A stretch of 64,000 nt of DNA from Lucinisca nassula (GCA_963580285.1 OY757023.1:90111108-90175107), one strand, 5' to 3'; counted from the first letter of the stretch, positions 1 through 9,448 are shown. The notes: a model not told the origin generated them from the sequence alone. Program-made: numbers and translations.

Positions 1-216
1 AAAGTGGGGTTGCTTGGTGTTCATTATGAGGTCTAGTTAACATGATGAGTATTGAAAATTAAAATGTGTTTTGAGATGACAAGTTCTGCAATGGAAGGTC
101 ATGTGGTTTTTCTCAGGGTACTCTAGTTTTTGCCCACCTTTGATTAAAGACCGGCTCTATAGATAAAATCGATATAACTTGAAAGGGCTTTAAAACCAAA
201 GGAAATTAAAAAGCAA
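1..216 (+). mobile_element. SINE-E fragment
   Basis: The body of SINE-E (compare 4307-4537) is recognisable: GACAAGTTCTGCAA, the TTTTTGCCCACCT block and the end AAAGGGCTTTAAAACCAAA. The tRNA-like head is degraded. No flanking duplication is visible, so this is an old copy. Confidence 0.6.
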
Positions 217-399
217 ATAAATATAGTAAATATTACGTTCTGTTTTCATTAGTTTTCAAGGGAGATAACTTTTGGTACTTCCTGTTAATTTAAAACTGAC
301 CCGCTGGAAAAATGGAGTACTCTTAAAAGAATTTTAGTATTTTGCTCTTCTCATAAGTAGACCTCAGTTGATAAGGTGATAACGTAGAGATCCTAAAAT

Positions 400-590
400 T
401 TCACACACCTTAAGGGGATTTTGCGTAGTTCTCCTTAAATTTTAACAAATTGCTTTTATGGTCCAGCAAGCAGTCTAAAAGATGCAGATGGAATGGCAAA
501 CAGTGTAATACTACCCTTCATCTGATCTGAGTCTCCACTGTTTAGGTCTAACTTCCCCTATTTTTAGAATCATTACCATAGACTGTGAGT
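400..590 (-). mobile_element. Family D MITE, degraded
   Basis: Reverse-oriented family D. The order is ACACCTTAAGG, a pyrimidine-rich stretch, a GGTCCAGCAAGCAGTC block, then a hairpin cassette (GCAAACAGTG at ~498 and CACTGTTTAGG at ~538) with a decayed centre. It ends near the AATCATTACC at ~568. Confidence 0.55.
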
Positions 591-734
591 ACTTGATAGA
601 ATTGCCTCTTTGAGGTGGTTCTTACGGGTACCCACAATCTGAGTTTGAAGAAGAATTAAAAAAAAAAATACTCCAATTTTCATCAGAAAATTTTATGAGG
701 AAATTATACCACATGGGTTGTTTCCCTAATTTTC

Positions 735-945
735 ATGTTGACTCATAAACATTAGGTCTCTAACTGTAGTGGGCTCAAGCCTCGCTCGGGGTGACATGCA
801 ATGACAAGTTCTGCAACTGATACTGTCAGGTGATTTTTCTCTAAGTACTCCAGTTTTCAGTGACCTATGATTTACAATGGGTTCGACACAAGTGAAATAA
901 AATAATCTTTAAAGGACCTTAAACCACACCCCCCCCCCCCCCCCC
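735..945 (+). mobile_element. SINE-E fragment with poly-C tract
   Basis: A second SINE-E copy lacking the start of its head. It retains ATTAGGTCTCT, GCTCAAGCCTCGCTCGG, GACAAGTTCTGCAA and the 3' GACCTTAAACCAC. A run of ~17 C followed by A sits at its 3' end, either a simple repeat grown from the tail or a sequencing/assembly difficulty. Confidence 0.6.
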
Positions 946-997
946 AAAAAAAAAATGGAAATTCAAATGATCAAAATATTTTTACCCATGAATTGTT

Positions 998-1652
998 AGC
1001 TACGGAACCCGGGAAGGGACATGATTTTTTATTTTTATCATGTTGTGCGAACAAGATAATATCTTGAGCGGACAAGATATTATCTTGTTCGGACAACATA
1101 TCATCTTGTGCGAACAAGATATTATCTTCTGCGGCAAGATATGATCTTGTTCGCACAACATAATATCTTGTGCGCACAAGATATTATCTTGTTCGTACAA
1201 CATATTATCTTGTTTGCACAACATAGATCTTGGGAAGTTGTGCGGACAAGATATTTTCTTGTGCCGACAAGATATTATCTTGTGCGCACAAGATAATATC
1301 TTGTGCGGACAAGATAATATCTTGTGCACACAAGATCTATGTTGTGCAGACAAGATATTATCTTGTGCGGACAAGATAATATCTTGTTCGCGCAACTTAA
1401 TATCTTGTGCGGACAAGATAATATCTTGTCTGCACAAGATAATATGTTGTCCGCACAAGATAATATCTTGTGCGGACAAGATATTATGTTGTGCGGACAA
1501 GATATTATCTTGTCCGCACAAGATAATATCTTGTCTGCACAAGATAATATGTTGTCTGCTCAAGATAATATCTTGTCCGCACAAGATATTATCTTGTGCG
1601 CACAACTTATAAAATAAAAAAAAATCATGTCCCTTCCCGGGTTCCGTAGTTA
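998..1652. repeat. Foldback element with palindromic 21-bp minisatellite
   Basis: The two ends are inverted copies of each other: GCTACGGAACCCGGGAAGGG at ~998 and CCCTTCCCGGGTTCCGTAG at ~1630, each followed inward by an A/T tract containing CATGAT/ATCATG. Between them lie about 27 tandem 21-bp units built on ACAAGATATTATCTTGT plus GCGG or TGCG, and almost every unit is itself a palindrome. Unit-to-unit changes are mostly paired or at the centre. All frames read through because 21 is divisible by three. Nothing suggests a gene. Confidence 0.9.
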
Positions 1653-1705
1653 GCAGTCTCATTCAGCTATATCTTTTACATTGGAAAGACCCTGAAAATA
1701 AGTTG

Positions 1706-2172
1706 GCATGCTACCCTAATGATCCCAAGAATTAAGACAGATATAGGCCTAAGCAAATAGTGCAGACCCGGAACAGACTGCTCCTGCCTGATCAGGGTCT
1801 ACACTGTATGCCCCACAATCTGCACCATTTGGGCTCCTTGTTGGCTCATGAAAGTAATTTCTTAATATTTTAGGAGAGTTACTGGAAGTCATTAACCCAT
1901 TTAGTACCAGAAACCCCTAAACGGGTACCCTGGCAAACAGTGCAGGCCCAGATCAGACGCCGCAGAACACGGCATCTGATCAGGGCCTCCACTGTTTGCT
2001 AAAAGTTCAGTCATTTTCCAAATACTTTTTGATGAAAACACAACCTGTCACCCCTAAAGTTTGGAATAGACTCCTGCTATATATAAGGAGGAAGATTCCA
2101 TGTGGTACTTAAAAGGTTAAAGTGTCTGAATTGTTAAAGTGTCTGAATTTTTAGGATGTTAACGGTAATGAC
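1706..2172 (+). mobile_element. Family D MITE split by a T1 MITE
   Basis: Family D runs from CTACCCTAATGATCC (~1711) through TAGGCCTAAGCAAA, a hairpin cassette with reduced left arm, GGCTCCTTGTTGGCTCATG, TTTTAGGAGAGTTAC and AAGTCATTAA. It is then interrupted by 1892-2120 and resumes at 2121 with AGTGTCTGAATTGTT, ending near TTAACGGTAATG. The start and end suggest a TACCGTTA-type terminal inverted repeat. Confidence 0.75.
1892..2120 (+). mobile_element. T1 MITE (reference copy)
   Basis: 229 bp bounded by TTAA. The left end is TTAACCCATTTAGTACCAG and the right end GTGGTACTTAAAAGGTTAA, so TTAA is the target duplication and CCCATTTAGTACC the terminal inverted repeat. Inside is a ~75-bp hairpin with arms GGCAAACAGTGCAGGCCC and GGCCTCCACTGTTTGC around GATCAGACGCCG/CGGCATCTGATC, then a unique right half ending TATATATAAGGAGGAAG. 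TTAA targets and CCC-type ends resemble piggyBac-type MITEs. No transposase is present. Confidence 0.85.
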
Positions 2173-2250
2173 ATTATGAAAGATAAATAATATTAAATTC
2201 TAATTCCAGTCTGATATTGTTTGTTTGTTTGTTTTATATGCAAGCAGAAT

Positions 2251-2470
2251 ATTAAGAGACACACCCACAGGGGAGGCAACTCCTGCAAAAGTATTTTTGT
2301 CTCCCATGTCAATAGGGGTCATCTCTTAAAGGTGAGGAGCTAATCCTTTGCTTTAAGAGTAGACCCCTTTTTCAGTGGGACAAGGCTTGAAGAAAAGTGA
2401 ACAGGAAATCCCAAAAGTTGTCTTTCTTTGAAAAATGGCAAAAAAATCTGCCACCCTTAAGTTTGTCAGC
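2251..2470 (+). repeat. Interspersed repeat G, copy 1
   Basis: Shares an extended run with 10308-10531: GGCAACTCCTGCAAAAGTA, TAGGGGTCATCTCTTAAAGG, CTTTAAGAGTAGACCCCTTT, CAGTGGGACAAGGCTTG and TTGAAAAATGGCA. Function and class unknown. No terminal repeats recognised. Confidence 0.7.
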
Positions 2471-2747
2471 ATCTAACACTGAACAAGTCCATATAATAAA
2501 CCCTCCTGTGAACCCCAGTTTTATGCTATAAGAGCAAAATGGGGTTCACAGTATAGACTATTATTGCTAAAAAACAATGGATTGTAGGTACCCATTAAAA
2601 CTGACTCTTAGATGTGGTTCTAACAAGCAAACACAGTCTATAATATTTGACAAGAAATAACAAAAATATAACAAATTTTCATTTGAAAATAATAGTTTCT
2701 GTGATGAGACAGATGCAATTTTAGCACATGGGTGTGTTATCATAATG
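2469..2747 (+). mobile_element. F1 MITE, degraded
   Basis: Starts near CATCTAACACTGAACAAGTC and ends GGGTGTGTTATCATAATG. It retains the first palindrome (AACCCCAGTTTTATG / AAAATGGGGTTCA). The second palindrome is eroded (GATTGTAGGTACC / GGTTCTAACAAGC). Confidence 0.65.
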
Positions 2748-2990
2748 ATGAATATTTAAGGGGAATGAACACATCTTCAAGAGTGAAAACTGATAAACTG
2801 ATTTAGTTAACACCATGTTAAGGCCATGAAATGCTCCCCCCACCTCCCCCCCACACACACACTTTCCCTGATTAACTCAGCTGTACTCCACTTGTTCTTT
2901 TGACTAAATAATTTTTGCCACACATGTTTTTGAATATCAACCAACCAAATAACCTAATGGAATATATTCCTATGAATTTACGAATGACAA

Positions 2991-3267
2991 CATCACGTCA
3001 ACAAGTCCATGAAATGAGCACCCCCGTAAACCCCAATTTATATAGAGAAAACGGGTTTAAGGGAGTATACATTATTTTCCTTATTTCTGCTCCAAGACAT
3101 AGGTTATGGGTACTCGTTAGAACCACCTCAATGAGGTGGTTCTAACGAGCACACATAAGCTTTCTTTTGGGTCTAAATAAGGAAAATATCACAAATTTCA
3201 TCAGAAAAGTAACTGTTTTGGCGATATGAAAGCATGCATTGTGTAACATGGATGTGTTATAGTAATG
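2991..3267 (+). mobile_element. F1 MITE
   Basis: Begins CATCACGTCAACAAGTCCAT and ends GTGTGTTATAGTAATG about 125 bp before the exon at 3392. It contains the AACCCC..GGGTTTA palindrome and the second palindrome TAGGTTATGGGTACTCGTTA..GAACCACCTCAATGAGGTGGTTC. A decayed second arm follows. Confidence 0.8.
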
Positions 3268-3391
3268 AACAATGAAATTCCAGATCAGCAGGTTTCTCCA
3301 AGCTATCTGAGCTGGAGTTGCACAGTAGAGCATATAGATCCTTGCTCAGCAGGACAAAACGTTAGTACTTAGTCTTCCACTTATTTTTCAG

Positions 3392-3467
3392 CTCAGATTG
3401 CTATGCGGGGATTAACATGACGGAACGTCATCAGCGTGAGGACTTCCCGATCTGGCCACCAGTGCAG
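3392..3467 (+). CDS. Candidate internal exon (host gene, exon A)
   Basis: A 76-nt exon preceded by a pyrimidine tract and acceptor (CTTATTTTTCAG) and followed by the donor GTGAGTAC. Only one frame is open: the first C completes a codon, then 25 codons run from SDCYAGINMTERHQRE to DFPIWPPVQ, ending in phase 0. The other two frames contain stops. The following candidate exon at 32014 starts in phase 0 on the same strand, so the two can be joined without a frame break. No domain recognised. MITE and SINE copies lie on both sides, the SINE beginning 18-19 bp after the donor. Supported by splice signals and open frame only. Confidence 0.6.
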
Positions 3468-3485
3468 GTGAGTACACTCAGTTAT

Positions 3486-3711
3486 AGGGCTTGAAGAAAT
3501 ATATGGGCTGCATGATGCTTCCAAGCAGAGCTGAATCCGGCCCACACACTAGTACTGGTAAACCGCTTAGAGGACGACAGGGCTTGAGATGTCATTTCAT
3601 CTCAATGTTGGGTAAAAGTCCCACGAAATTGGAAGCAACGTCTTCAAAATGACCTTTACAGTGTTGACGGGGACGTTAAACCTCAAATCAAACAAACAAA
3701 ACTTACCATAT
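3486..3711 (+). mobile_element. SINE-A with internal deletion
   Basis: Runs from AGGGCTTGAAGAAATATATG to the (AAAC)n-type tail. Relative to 62887-63182 it lacks ~75 bp between CCGCTTAGAGGA and CGACAGGGCTTGAG. It lies just inside the intron after exon A. Confidence 0.8.
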
Positions 3712-3731
3712 GTTGCACTTTACCATATGTA

Positions 3732-3850
3732 TATTTGAACAGACAGGTCTGAGCAAACAGTGTAGACCCAGATGAGACGCCGCATAATGCGGCGTCTCAT
3801 CAGGGTCTGCACTGTTTGCCACTCATCCAGCTATTTTAGGCATAACTTTG
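3732..3850. mobile_element. Hairpin-cassette element (family D relative)
   Basis: GACAGGTCTGAGCAAACAGTG opens a nearly perfect hairpin whose arms read AGACCCAGATGAGACGCCGC and GCGGCGTCTCATCAGGGTCT. The inner arm is GATGAG, not the usual GATCAG, and the change is matched on the other arm (CTCATC). The right flank CCACTCATCCAG matches the copy at 40432. Confidence 0.7.
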
Positions 3851-3986
3851 GGTAGTAAAGTGTTCCTATCAAGTAATCGATTAAAAACAAATCAGAAATG
3901 ATAATTATTTTTGTGGAATTTATCGATTGATTAAGCGATTGTACGATTAATCGTGGCAGCCTTACTCAATTATACATGTTGTAGTA

Positions 3987-4285
3987 TGTCCCCCCACCAA
4001 AGGGACGTGGACATATTGTTTTTGGTGTTGATCCTGTTTAGGTTGATGACGTTGTTGGCTGTTTGAAGCATTATACCTCCTGAACCAATGGTTGGATTCT
4101 TACCAAATACATTCCTAGGATGGCAAAACAGTGATTTAAGGTTTTGAAGGCCTTGATCTGATTTTTAAAGTCACAGGCACCCGAAAACTCAAATGTTGGC
4201 CAAATATGGCTTGTCTGCATCTTGACTCATTACGAAAACAGGCCTGCACAAATACGTTATAAATTTTACAACCAAAAAAAACAAC
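3987..4285 (+). mobile_element. Helitron-like element, 3'-truncated
   Basis: A^TGTCCCCCC start with a short hairpin (TCCCCCCACCAAAGGG..GGACATATTGTTTTTGG), the layout also seen at 53119. The downstream GGCCAAATATGGCTTGTCTG matches the tandem unit of the array at 58030. No 3' hairpin or CTAG end is visible. Confidence 0.55.
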
Positions 4286-4306
4286 AAAAAACAATTATTG
4301 TAACAA

Positions 4307-4537
4307 CGGGCCTCCGTGGTCTAGTGGTTAAGAGCGCTGACTCTTGATCATTAGGTCTCTCACCGCTGTGGTTCGAGCTTGCTCGGGTCACATGTGAGAC
4401 GCCAAGTTCTGCAACGGAAGGTCAGGTGTTTTTTCTCCTGGTACTCCGGTTTTCGCCCACCTCTGATTAATGATCGGCTCGATATGAGTGAAATAATCTT
4501 GAAAGGGCCGTAAAACCAAAACCAAAAAAAAAAAAAA
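4307..4537 (+). mobile_element. SINE-E, complete, with target-site duplication
   Basis: 231 bp flanked by perfect 14-bp duplications AATTATTGTAACAA at 4293-4306 and 4538-4551. The tRNA-like head has an A-box-like TGGTCTAGTGG and a B-box-like GGTTCGAGCTT. The body carries GACGCCAAGTTCTGCAA and TTTTCGCCCACCTCTG, and the 3' end is GGGCCGTAAAACC plus poly-A. The head does not fold to a complete acceptor stem, so it is a SINE promoter and not a tRNA gene. Confidence 0.9.
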
Positions 4538-4551
4538 AATTATTGTAACAA

Positions 4552-4760
4552 TCTTTCTTATTTTTGCTCAAAATATAGATTGTGGATACACATTAGAACC
4601 GCCTCATTGAGGCGGTTCTAATAAGTACCCACAATCTGCATTTTAGAGCTGAAAGAAAATGATAAGATTTACCCATGATGATGTAAACCCTAGTTTTACT
4701 GTATAAAAGTGGGGTTCATGGGGGTCAGAATTATATATGCGTGTTTTTGTGATGTGATGA
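4552..4760 (-). mobile_element. F2 MITE, partial
   Basis: Carries the palindrome ATAGATTGTGGATACACATT..GAACCGCCTCATTGAGGCGGTTC..ACCCACAATCTGC and the second arm pair AACCCTAGTTTTACTG / AAGTGGGGTTCATGGGGGTC. It ends TATGCGTGTTTTTGTGATG, the F2 terminus. The other terminus is missing next to SINE-E. Confidence 0.75.
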
Positions 4761-5526
4761 ACAAACTGACTGGTGAGTGGCAAATAACATCTTTCGCCAT
4801 TAAACGCCATTGTAGACACAATTTTATTTTCTGTAAGCATGCATGTCTTTTATTTGGATTCAAAATGATTGACCTTTAAACAATTAAAATAGACACGTCT
4901 AAGCTTGTAATTAATGATTTCTAGAAGAATCATGGCTGTTTTGATGATATTTACGGAGGTTACAAGGCGGGATGGCCTTAGTTCTGTTTTGATAAAAATG
5001 CATATAACTGAAAATGCATGAATTAGTACTATGCTATATTTGAGTACCCATTTATAGTGCAATTCGATTGATTATCTGTGATAGTCAACTGAAATAGACG
5101 TGGAGCAGATTCCGTATTTGCAGTGTGTTTTTTTTTGGAGCCAGATGCGTTTTGCCAACCTCAAAGAACGGTTATCCGTGTCAAGGGGAAGTAATTCGTG
5201 CATGCACAGCAAAATGTAAACAAAGTCACTTGTCAAAACATTGGATCCAGCTATATAGCCCAGTTTCTGTTACCCTTTCATCCATAGACCAAACTTTTGG
5301 CATAGTTGGTTCTTGAATCAAAGTATTGACAGTACTGGTGAGTTGACCATCTCTGAGTGTGGGCTGGAAAAACGGTCCAGATCAAAGACTAAATTTTAAT
5401 TTAAGGCCAACCTTAAAAATACTTGTTTGCTCTCACCCGACCCACAGTTTTCAAGATGGGTAGGTAGATAGGTAAAATATTTTTTTTTTTATAAATTTTT
5501 ATTTATTGGATCTTCTTGAATCTTTT
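4761..5526. other. No recognised feature
   Basis: Mostly AT-rich unique-looking sequence. A possible weak exon at 5288-5337 is discussed under rejected items. A T-rich run lies at ~5480. Confidence 0.4.
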
Positions 5527-5712
5527 AAGCTTACCGTTAATATCTTAAAAATCCCGACACCTTAAGAACTTGCTGTAATTCTTCTAAAATGTTTGAACAA
5601 TTTTGTTTCATGATTCAGCAAAAAGTTGAATTTAAAGTGCAGACGGAATGACAGTGTAGCCCCTGATCAGGTGTGTCTGTCCCATTACTTTGGATCATAA
5701 CGGTAATTCATG
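5527..5712 (-). mobile_element. Family D MITE, degraded
   Basis: Reverse-oriented D: TTACCGTTAATATC start, GACACCTTAAGAACTTGCTG, CATGATTCAGCAAAAAG. The hairpin is reduced to ACAGTGTAGCCCCTGATCAG, and the copy ends GGATCATAACGGTAAT. Both ends show TACCGTTA-type inverted repeats. Confidence 0.65.
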
Positions 5713-6056
5713 TTTCTTTCAATATCAATTGTTCTATTTGACATCACAAATACAAATTGAAGAAATACAAAATGGACCTTTACATATTAAAATAAAAAAA
5801 AAAAATCTTCTTCATAATGGCCAGTAAAATGCAGTAAAATGTTTTGGGTAGGGGCCATTATTCTGGGTAGGTAGGGTGACAGCAAACAAAGTTTTTTTAT
5901 GGTCGGCCCAAACCTTAAATTCCTGTTCATTTGCAAACAGTGAAGACGCTTATCAAAACCGGCATTTTTGCATGTATGGATTGACCAATTCACTATAGAA
6001 AATCACTTTTCCTTACATACTAAACCGGTCTGATGTCAGTTCTAAACCATTATCCC

Positions 6057-6312
6057 ATTGCTTAACACACCGGTGCGACATAGAGCATTTTTCACATCTC
6101 CAAAATGGCTACTTTTCTGATGAAAGGCCGTGACATATTTCTTATTTATACTGCAAATATAGGTTGTGGGTGCTCGTTAGAACCGTCTCAGTGAGGCAGT
6201 TCTAACGAGTACCCACAACCTATGTCTTGAAGCAGAAATAAGAAAAATAATGTATACCCCTGTAAACCCCAGTTTTCTCTATATAAAGTGGGGTTTAGAG
6301 GGGTTCTCAACT
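6057..6312 (-). mobile_element. F1 MITE
   Basis: Reverse orientation, from CATTGCTTAACACACCGGTG through CACATCTCCAAAATGG, the GTTGTGGGTGCTCGTTAGAA..TTCTAACGAGTACCCACAAC hairpin and the AACCCC..GGGGTTTAGAGGGG palindrome. The CATCACGTGAAC end has been lost. Confidence 0.75.
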
Positions 6313-6335
6313 TGCAGACTAATGTTCACGTTTTA

Positions 6336-6533
6336 AATTAATTGATCTACACCTATTGCTGATTATCAACCAATTAAATTACTTCTTAATTTATATAATA
6401 TATTTGTCCGTTTCACAAACTGCATGACAAACAGTGGACATACTGATCAGATGGCTTCTTCTGGAGCCATCTGGTCTGGTTCTACATTGTTTGCAAAGGC
6501 TGGGGTTGTCGTGAACAGTAGGATAAGGGCTAA
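6336..6533 (+). mobile_element. T2 MITE, degraded
   Basis: Left half eroded (TTGCTGATTATCAACCAATTAAATTACTT). The hairpin is recognisable: ACAAACAGTGGACATACTGA / GGCTTCTTCTGGAGCC / TCTGGTTCTACATTG. The right end GGTTGTCGTGAACAGTAGGATAAGGGCTAA is intact apart from a mutated TTAA. Confidence 0.65.
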
Positions 6534-6547
6534 TGAATTCATTTTTG

Positions 6548-8462
6548 TTAACCCTTGTCCTGCTGAATATTTATATATGCCACACCCACTACCGATTATC
6601 AACCAATCAGATTACTTGATGCAAATTATTGCAACAAATTCACAATCTGAATGGCAAACAATGTAGATCCTGATCAGATGGCTTCTGATGAAGCCATCTG
6701 ATCTGGATCTACACTGTTTGCAAAGATAGGGGTTGTTGTGAACAGCATGATAAGACTTCTTCAGAAGCCATCTGATCTGGATCTACACTGTTTGCAAAGA
6801 TAGGGGTTGTTGTGAACAGCATGATAAGACTTCTTCAGAAGCCATCTGATCTGGATCTACACTGTTTGCAAAGATAGGGGTTGTTGTGAACAGCAGGATA
6901 AGGCTTCTTCAGAAGCCATCTGATCTGGATCTACACTGTTTGCAAAGATAGGGGTTGTTGTGAACAGCATGATAAGACTTCTTCAGAAGCCATCTGATCT
7001 GGATCTACACTGTTTGCAAAGATAGGGGTTGATGTGAACAGCATGATAAGACTTCTTCAGAAGCCATCTGATCTGGATCTACACTGTTTGCAAAGATAGG
7101 GGTTGTCGTGAACAGCAGGGTAAGACTTCTTCAGAAGCCATCTGATCTGGATCTACACTGTTTGCAAAGATAGGGGTCGTCGTGAACAGCAAAATAAGAC
7201 TTCTTCAGAAGCCATCTGATCTGGATCTACACTGTTTGCAAAGATAGGGGTTGTTGTGAACAGCATGATTAGACTTCTTCAGAAGCCATCTGATCTGGAT
7301 CTACACTGTTTGAAAAGATAGGGGTTGTTGTGAACAGCAGGATAAGGCTTCTTCAGAAGCCATCTGATCTGGATCTACACTGTTTGCAAAGATAGGGGTT
7401 GTTGTGAACAGCATGATAAGACTTCTTCAGAAGCCATCTGATCTGGATCTACACTGTTTGCAAAGATAGGGGTTGATGTGAACAGCATGATAAGACTTCT
7501 TCAGAAGCCATCTGATCTGGATCTACACTGTTTGCAAAGATAGGGGTTGTTGTGAACAGCAGGGTAAGACTTCTTCAGAAGCCATCTGATCTGGATCTAC
7601 ACTGTTTGCAAAGATAGGGGTTGTGGTGAACAGCAGGATTAGACTTCTTCAGAAGCCATCTGATCTGGATCTACACTGTTTGCAAAGATAGGGGTCGTCG
7701 TGAACAGCAAGATAAGACTTCTTCAGAAGCCATCTGATCTGGATCTACACTGTTTGCAAAGATAGGGGTCGTCGTGAACAGCAAGATAAGACTGTTTCAG
7801 AAGCCATCTGATCTGGATCTACACTGTTTGCAAAGATAGGGGTTGTTGTGAACAGCAGGATAAGACTTCTTCAGAAGCCATCTGATCTGGATCTACACTG
7901 TTTGCAAAGATAGGGGTCGTAGTGAACAGCAAGATAAGACTTCTTCAGAAGCCATCTGATCTGGATCTACACTGTTTGCAAAGATAGGGGTCGTCGTGAA
8001 CAGCAAGATAAGACTTCTTCAGAAGCCATCTGATCTGGATCTACACTGTTTGAAAAGATAGGGGTTGTTGTGAACAGCATGATAAGACTTCTTCAGAAGC
8101 CATCTGTTCTGGGTCTACACTGCTTGCAAAGATAGGGGACGTTGTGAACAGCAAGATAAGACTTCTTCAGAAGCCATCTGATCTGGATCTACACTGTTTG
8201 CAAAGATAGGGGTTGTTGTGAACAGCAGGATAAGACTTCTTTAGTAGCCATCTGATCTGGATCTACACTGTTTGCAAAGATAGGGGTTGTCGTGAACAGC
8301 AAGATAAGGTTTCTTCAGAAGCCATCTGATCTGGATCTACACTGTTTGCAAAGATAGGTGTCGTCGTGAACAGCAAGATAAGACTTCTTCAGAAGCCATC
8401 TGATCTGGATCTACACTGTTTGAAAAGATAGGGGTTGTTGTGAACAGCAAGATAAGGGTTAA
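6548..8462 (+). mobile_element. T2 MITE expanded by an internal satellite
   Basis: The left TTAACCCTTGTCCTGCTG end at 6548 and right AGCAAGATAAGGGTTAA end at 8462 form one TTAA-flanked MITE. It should be ~215 bp but is 1,915 bp because its right half is repeated (see 6686-8459). The left end is of the TTGTCCTGCTG subtype and the right end of the TATCTTGCTG subtype, so the copy is also a chimera of two subfamilies. Confidence 0.85.
6686..8459 (+). repeat. 24-copy, 74-bp satellite derived from T2
   Basis: About 24 head-to-tail units of 74 bp, each containing GATAAGACTTCTTCAGAAGC, CATCTGATCTGGATCTACAC, TGTTTGCAAAGATAGGGG and GTTGTGAACAGCA. The unit is the T2 right half from the hairpin loop to just inside the terminal repeat. 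Units are very similar, with recurrent variants such as GGTCGTCGTG versus GGTTGTTGTG distributed as if blocks of units were copied. Confidence 0.95.
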
Positions 8463-8554
8463 GTTGAGCATGAAAATTGGGTATACATTGTCTGCTCTAG
8501 CAATATACTATCACCCCTATGTGAACAGGCTTTCTTTAATTAAGATGGCAATAT

Positions 8555-8742
8555 TTAACCTTAATATCCCGCTGAATACACCAACTCCTACCTTTTCAAA
8601 CAGTGCAGACCAAGATCAGAGGCATCTGAACTCGATCTGCTTCAGTTAGTTTGTGATTTTGCATGAAATATTATCAAGTAATTTGATTGGTTGAAAGTAA
8701 GAAATGGGTGTGGCTTAATTAATTCAGCAGAACAAGGGTTAA
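8555..8742 (+). mobile_element. T2 MITE, degraded
   Basis: TTAACCTTAATATCCCGCTG start, decayed hairpin (CAAACAGTGCAGACC..), then GTAATTTGATTGGTTG, GGGTGTGGCTTAATT and the AGAACAAGGGTTAA end. It shares its final TTAA with the next copy. Confidence 0.65.
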
Positions 8743-8952
8743 CCCTTATCTTGCTGTTCACGACAACCCCTATCTTTGCAAACAGTGTAGATCCAGATCA
8801 GATGGCTTCTTGAAGAAGCCATCTGATCAGGATCTACACTGTTTGGCATTCAGTTTATGAATTTGTAGCAATAAATTACATAAGTAATTTGATTGGTTGA
8901 AAGTCAGAAATGGGTGTGGCTAAATTAATTAATTCAGCAGAACAAGGGTTAA
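8739..8952 (-). mobile_element. T2 MITE
   Basis: 214 bp, TTAA at both ends. Orientation is TTATCTTGCTGTTCACG first, then a perfect hairpin around GATCAGATGGCTTC..GAAGCCATCTGATCAG, then TTCAGTTTATGAATTTGTAGC and AGCAGAACAAGGGTTAA. Nearly all diagnostic positions are kept. Confidence 0.9.
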
Positions 8953-9156
8953 AATGGCATCTTTCTGATAGAAATTCGATGAAAGTTGCTTGTTTCTGCT
9001 TCAAACATTTATTTTTGACCCAAAGAGGAAAATGGTATTCTCGTGTAACTGCCACTTTCTCTTCAGTGCTGATGTCCACGTGACTATCACTGATTTTGTA
9101 GGAAGTCCAGGTATATAGGTTATTTAATGAAAATAGTCATACAGGATCTTACATGA

Positions 9157-9277
9157 GTGTTCATGTATAATTGAATTTATTAAACTAGTTGAGGAAAAGG
9201 GATAAAATGCGAAGCTTTGCTGAGCATATTATCCCTTTTCCTCAACGAGTTTAATAAATTCAATAATACATGAGCAC
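9157..9277. repeat. Foldback (long inverted repeat)
   Basis: Two arms of ~54 nt, including GTTGAGGAAAAGGGATAA and TTATCCCTTTTCCTCAAC, enclose a short GAAGCTTTGC loop. A few mismatches. No flanking duplication identified. Further short palindromes follow at 9368-9448. Confidence 0.75.
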
Positions 9278-9367
9278 GAATGCAAGATTCTATTTATGGT
9301 ATGACATTTAAAACACATTTTATTCACAATTGTTTACAAAAATGTCAATATTCCCCGTTAGTAAACG

Positions 9368-9448
9368 CGACGTCCTTACGGACGTCGTACATGTAACATT
9401 ACGGGACGTATCTAGATATTTTGCATATTTAATCCACTTAGTGGATTA
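9368..9448. repeat. Two short perfect palindromes
   Basis: CGACGTCC-TTAC-GGACGTCG at 9368-9387 and TAATCCACTTAGTGGATTA at 9430-9448. They may be part of the same unknown repeat as the foldback at 9157. Confidence 0.5.

Noticed and set aside
1000..1662. A 220-codon minus-strand frame and several plus-strand frames with repeating QDIIL/AQDNIL motifs
   Set aside because: They are translations of the 21-bp palindromic minisatellite; all frames stay open because the period is divisible by three.
4311..4390. tRNA gene
   Set aside because: It is the head of SINE-E, flanked by 14-bp duplications, with no complete cloverleaf.
5288..5337. Possible 50-nt exon after TTACCCTTTCATCCATAG with donor GTGAGT
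   Set aside because: Splice signals are fair, but its open frame is short and its phase does not connect to exon A or B; likely chance.
6548..6560. Telomere-like TTAACCC words throughout
   Set aside because: They are the terminal repeats of T1/T2 MITEs, occur singly, and differ from the animal telomere repeat TTAGGG.
6686..8459. CRISPR-like direct repeats
   Set aside because: Units are contiguous with no unique spacers, in eukaryotic DNA, and derive from a MITE.
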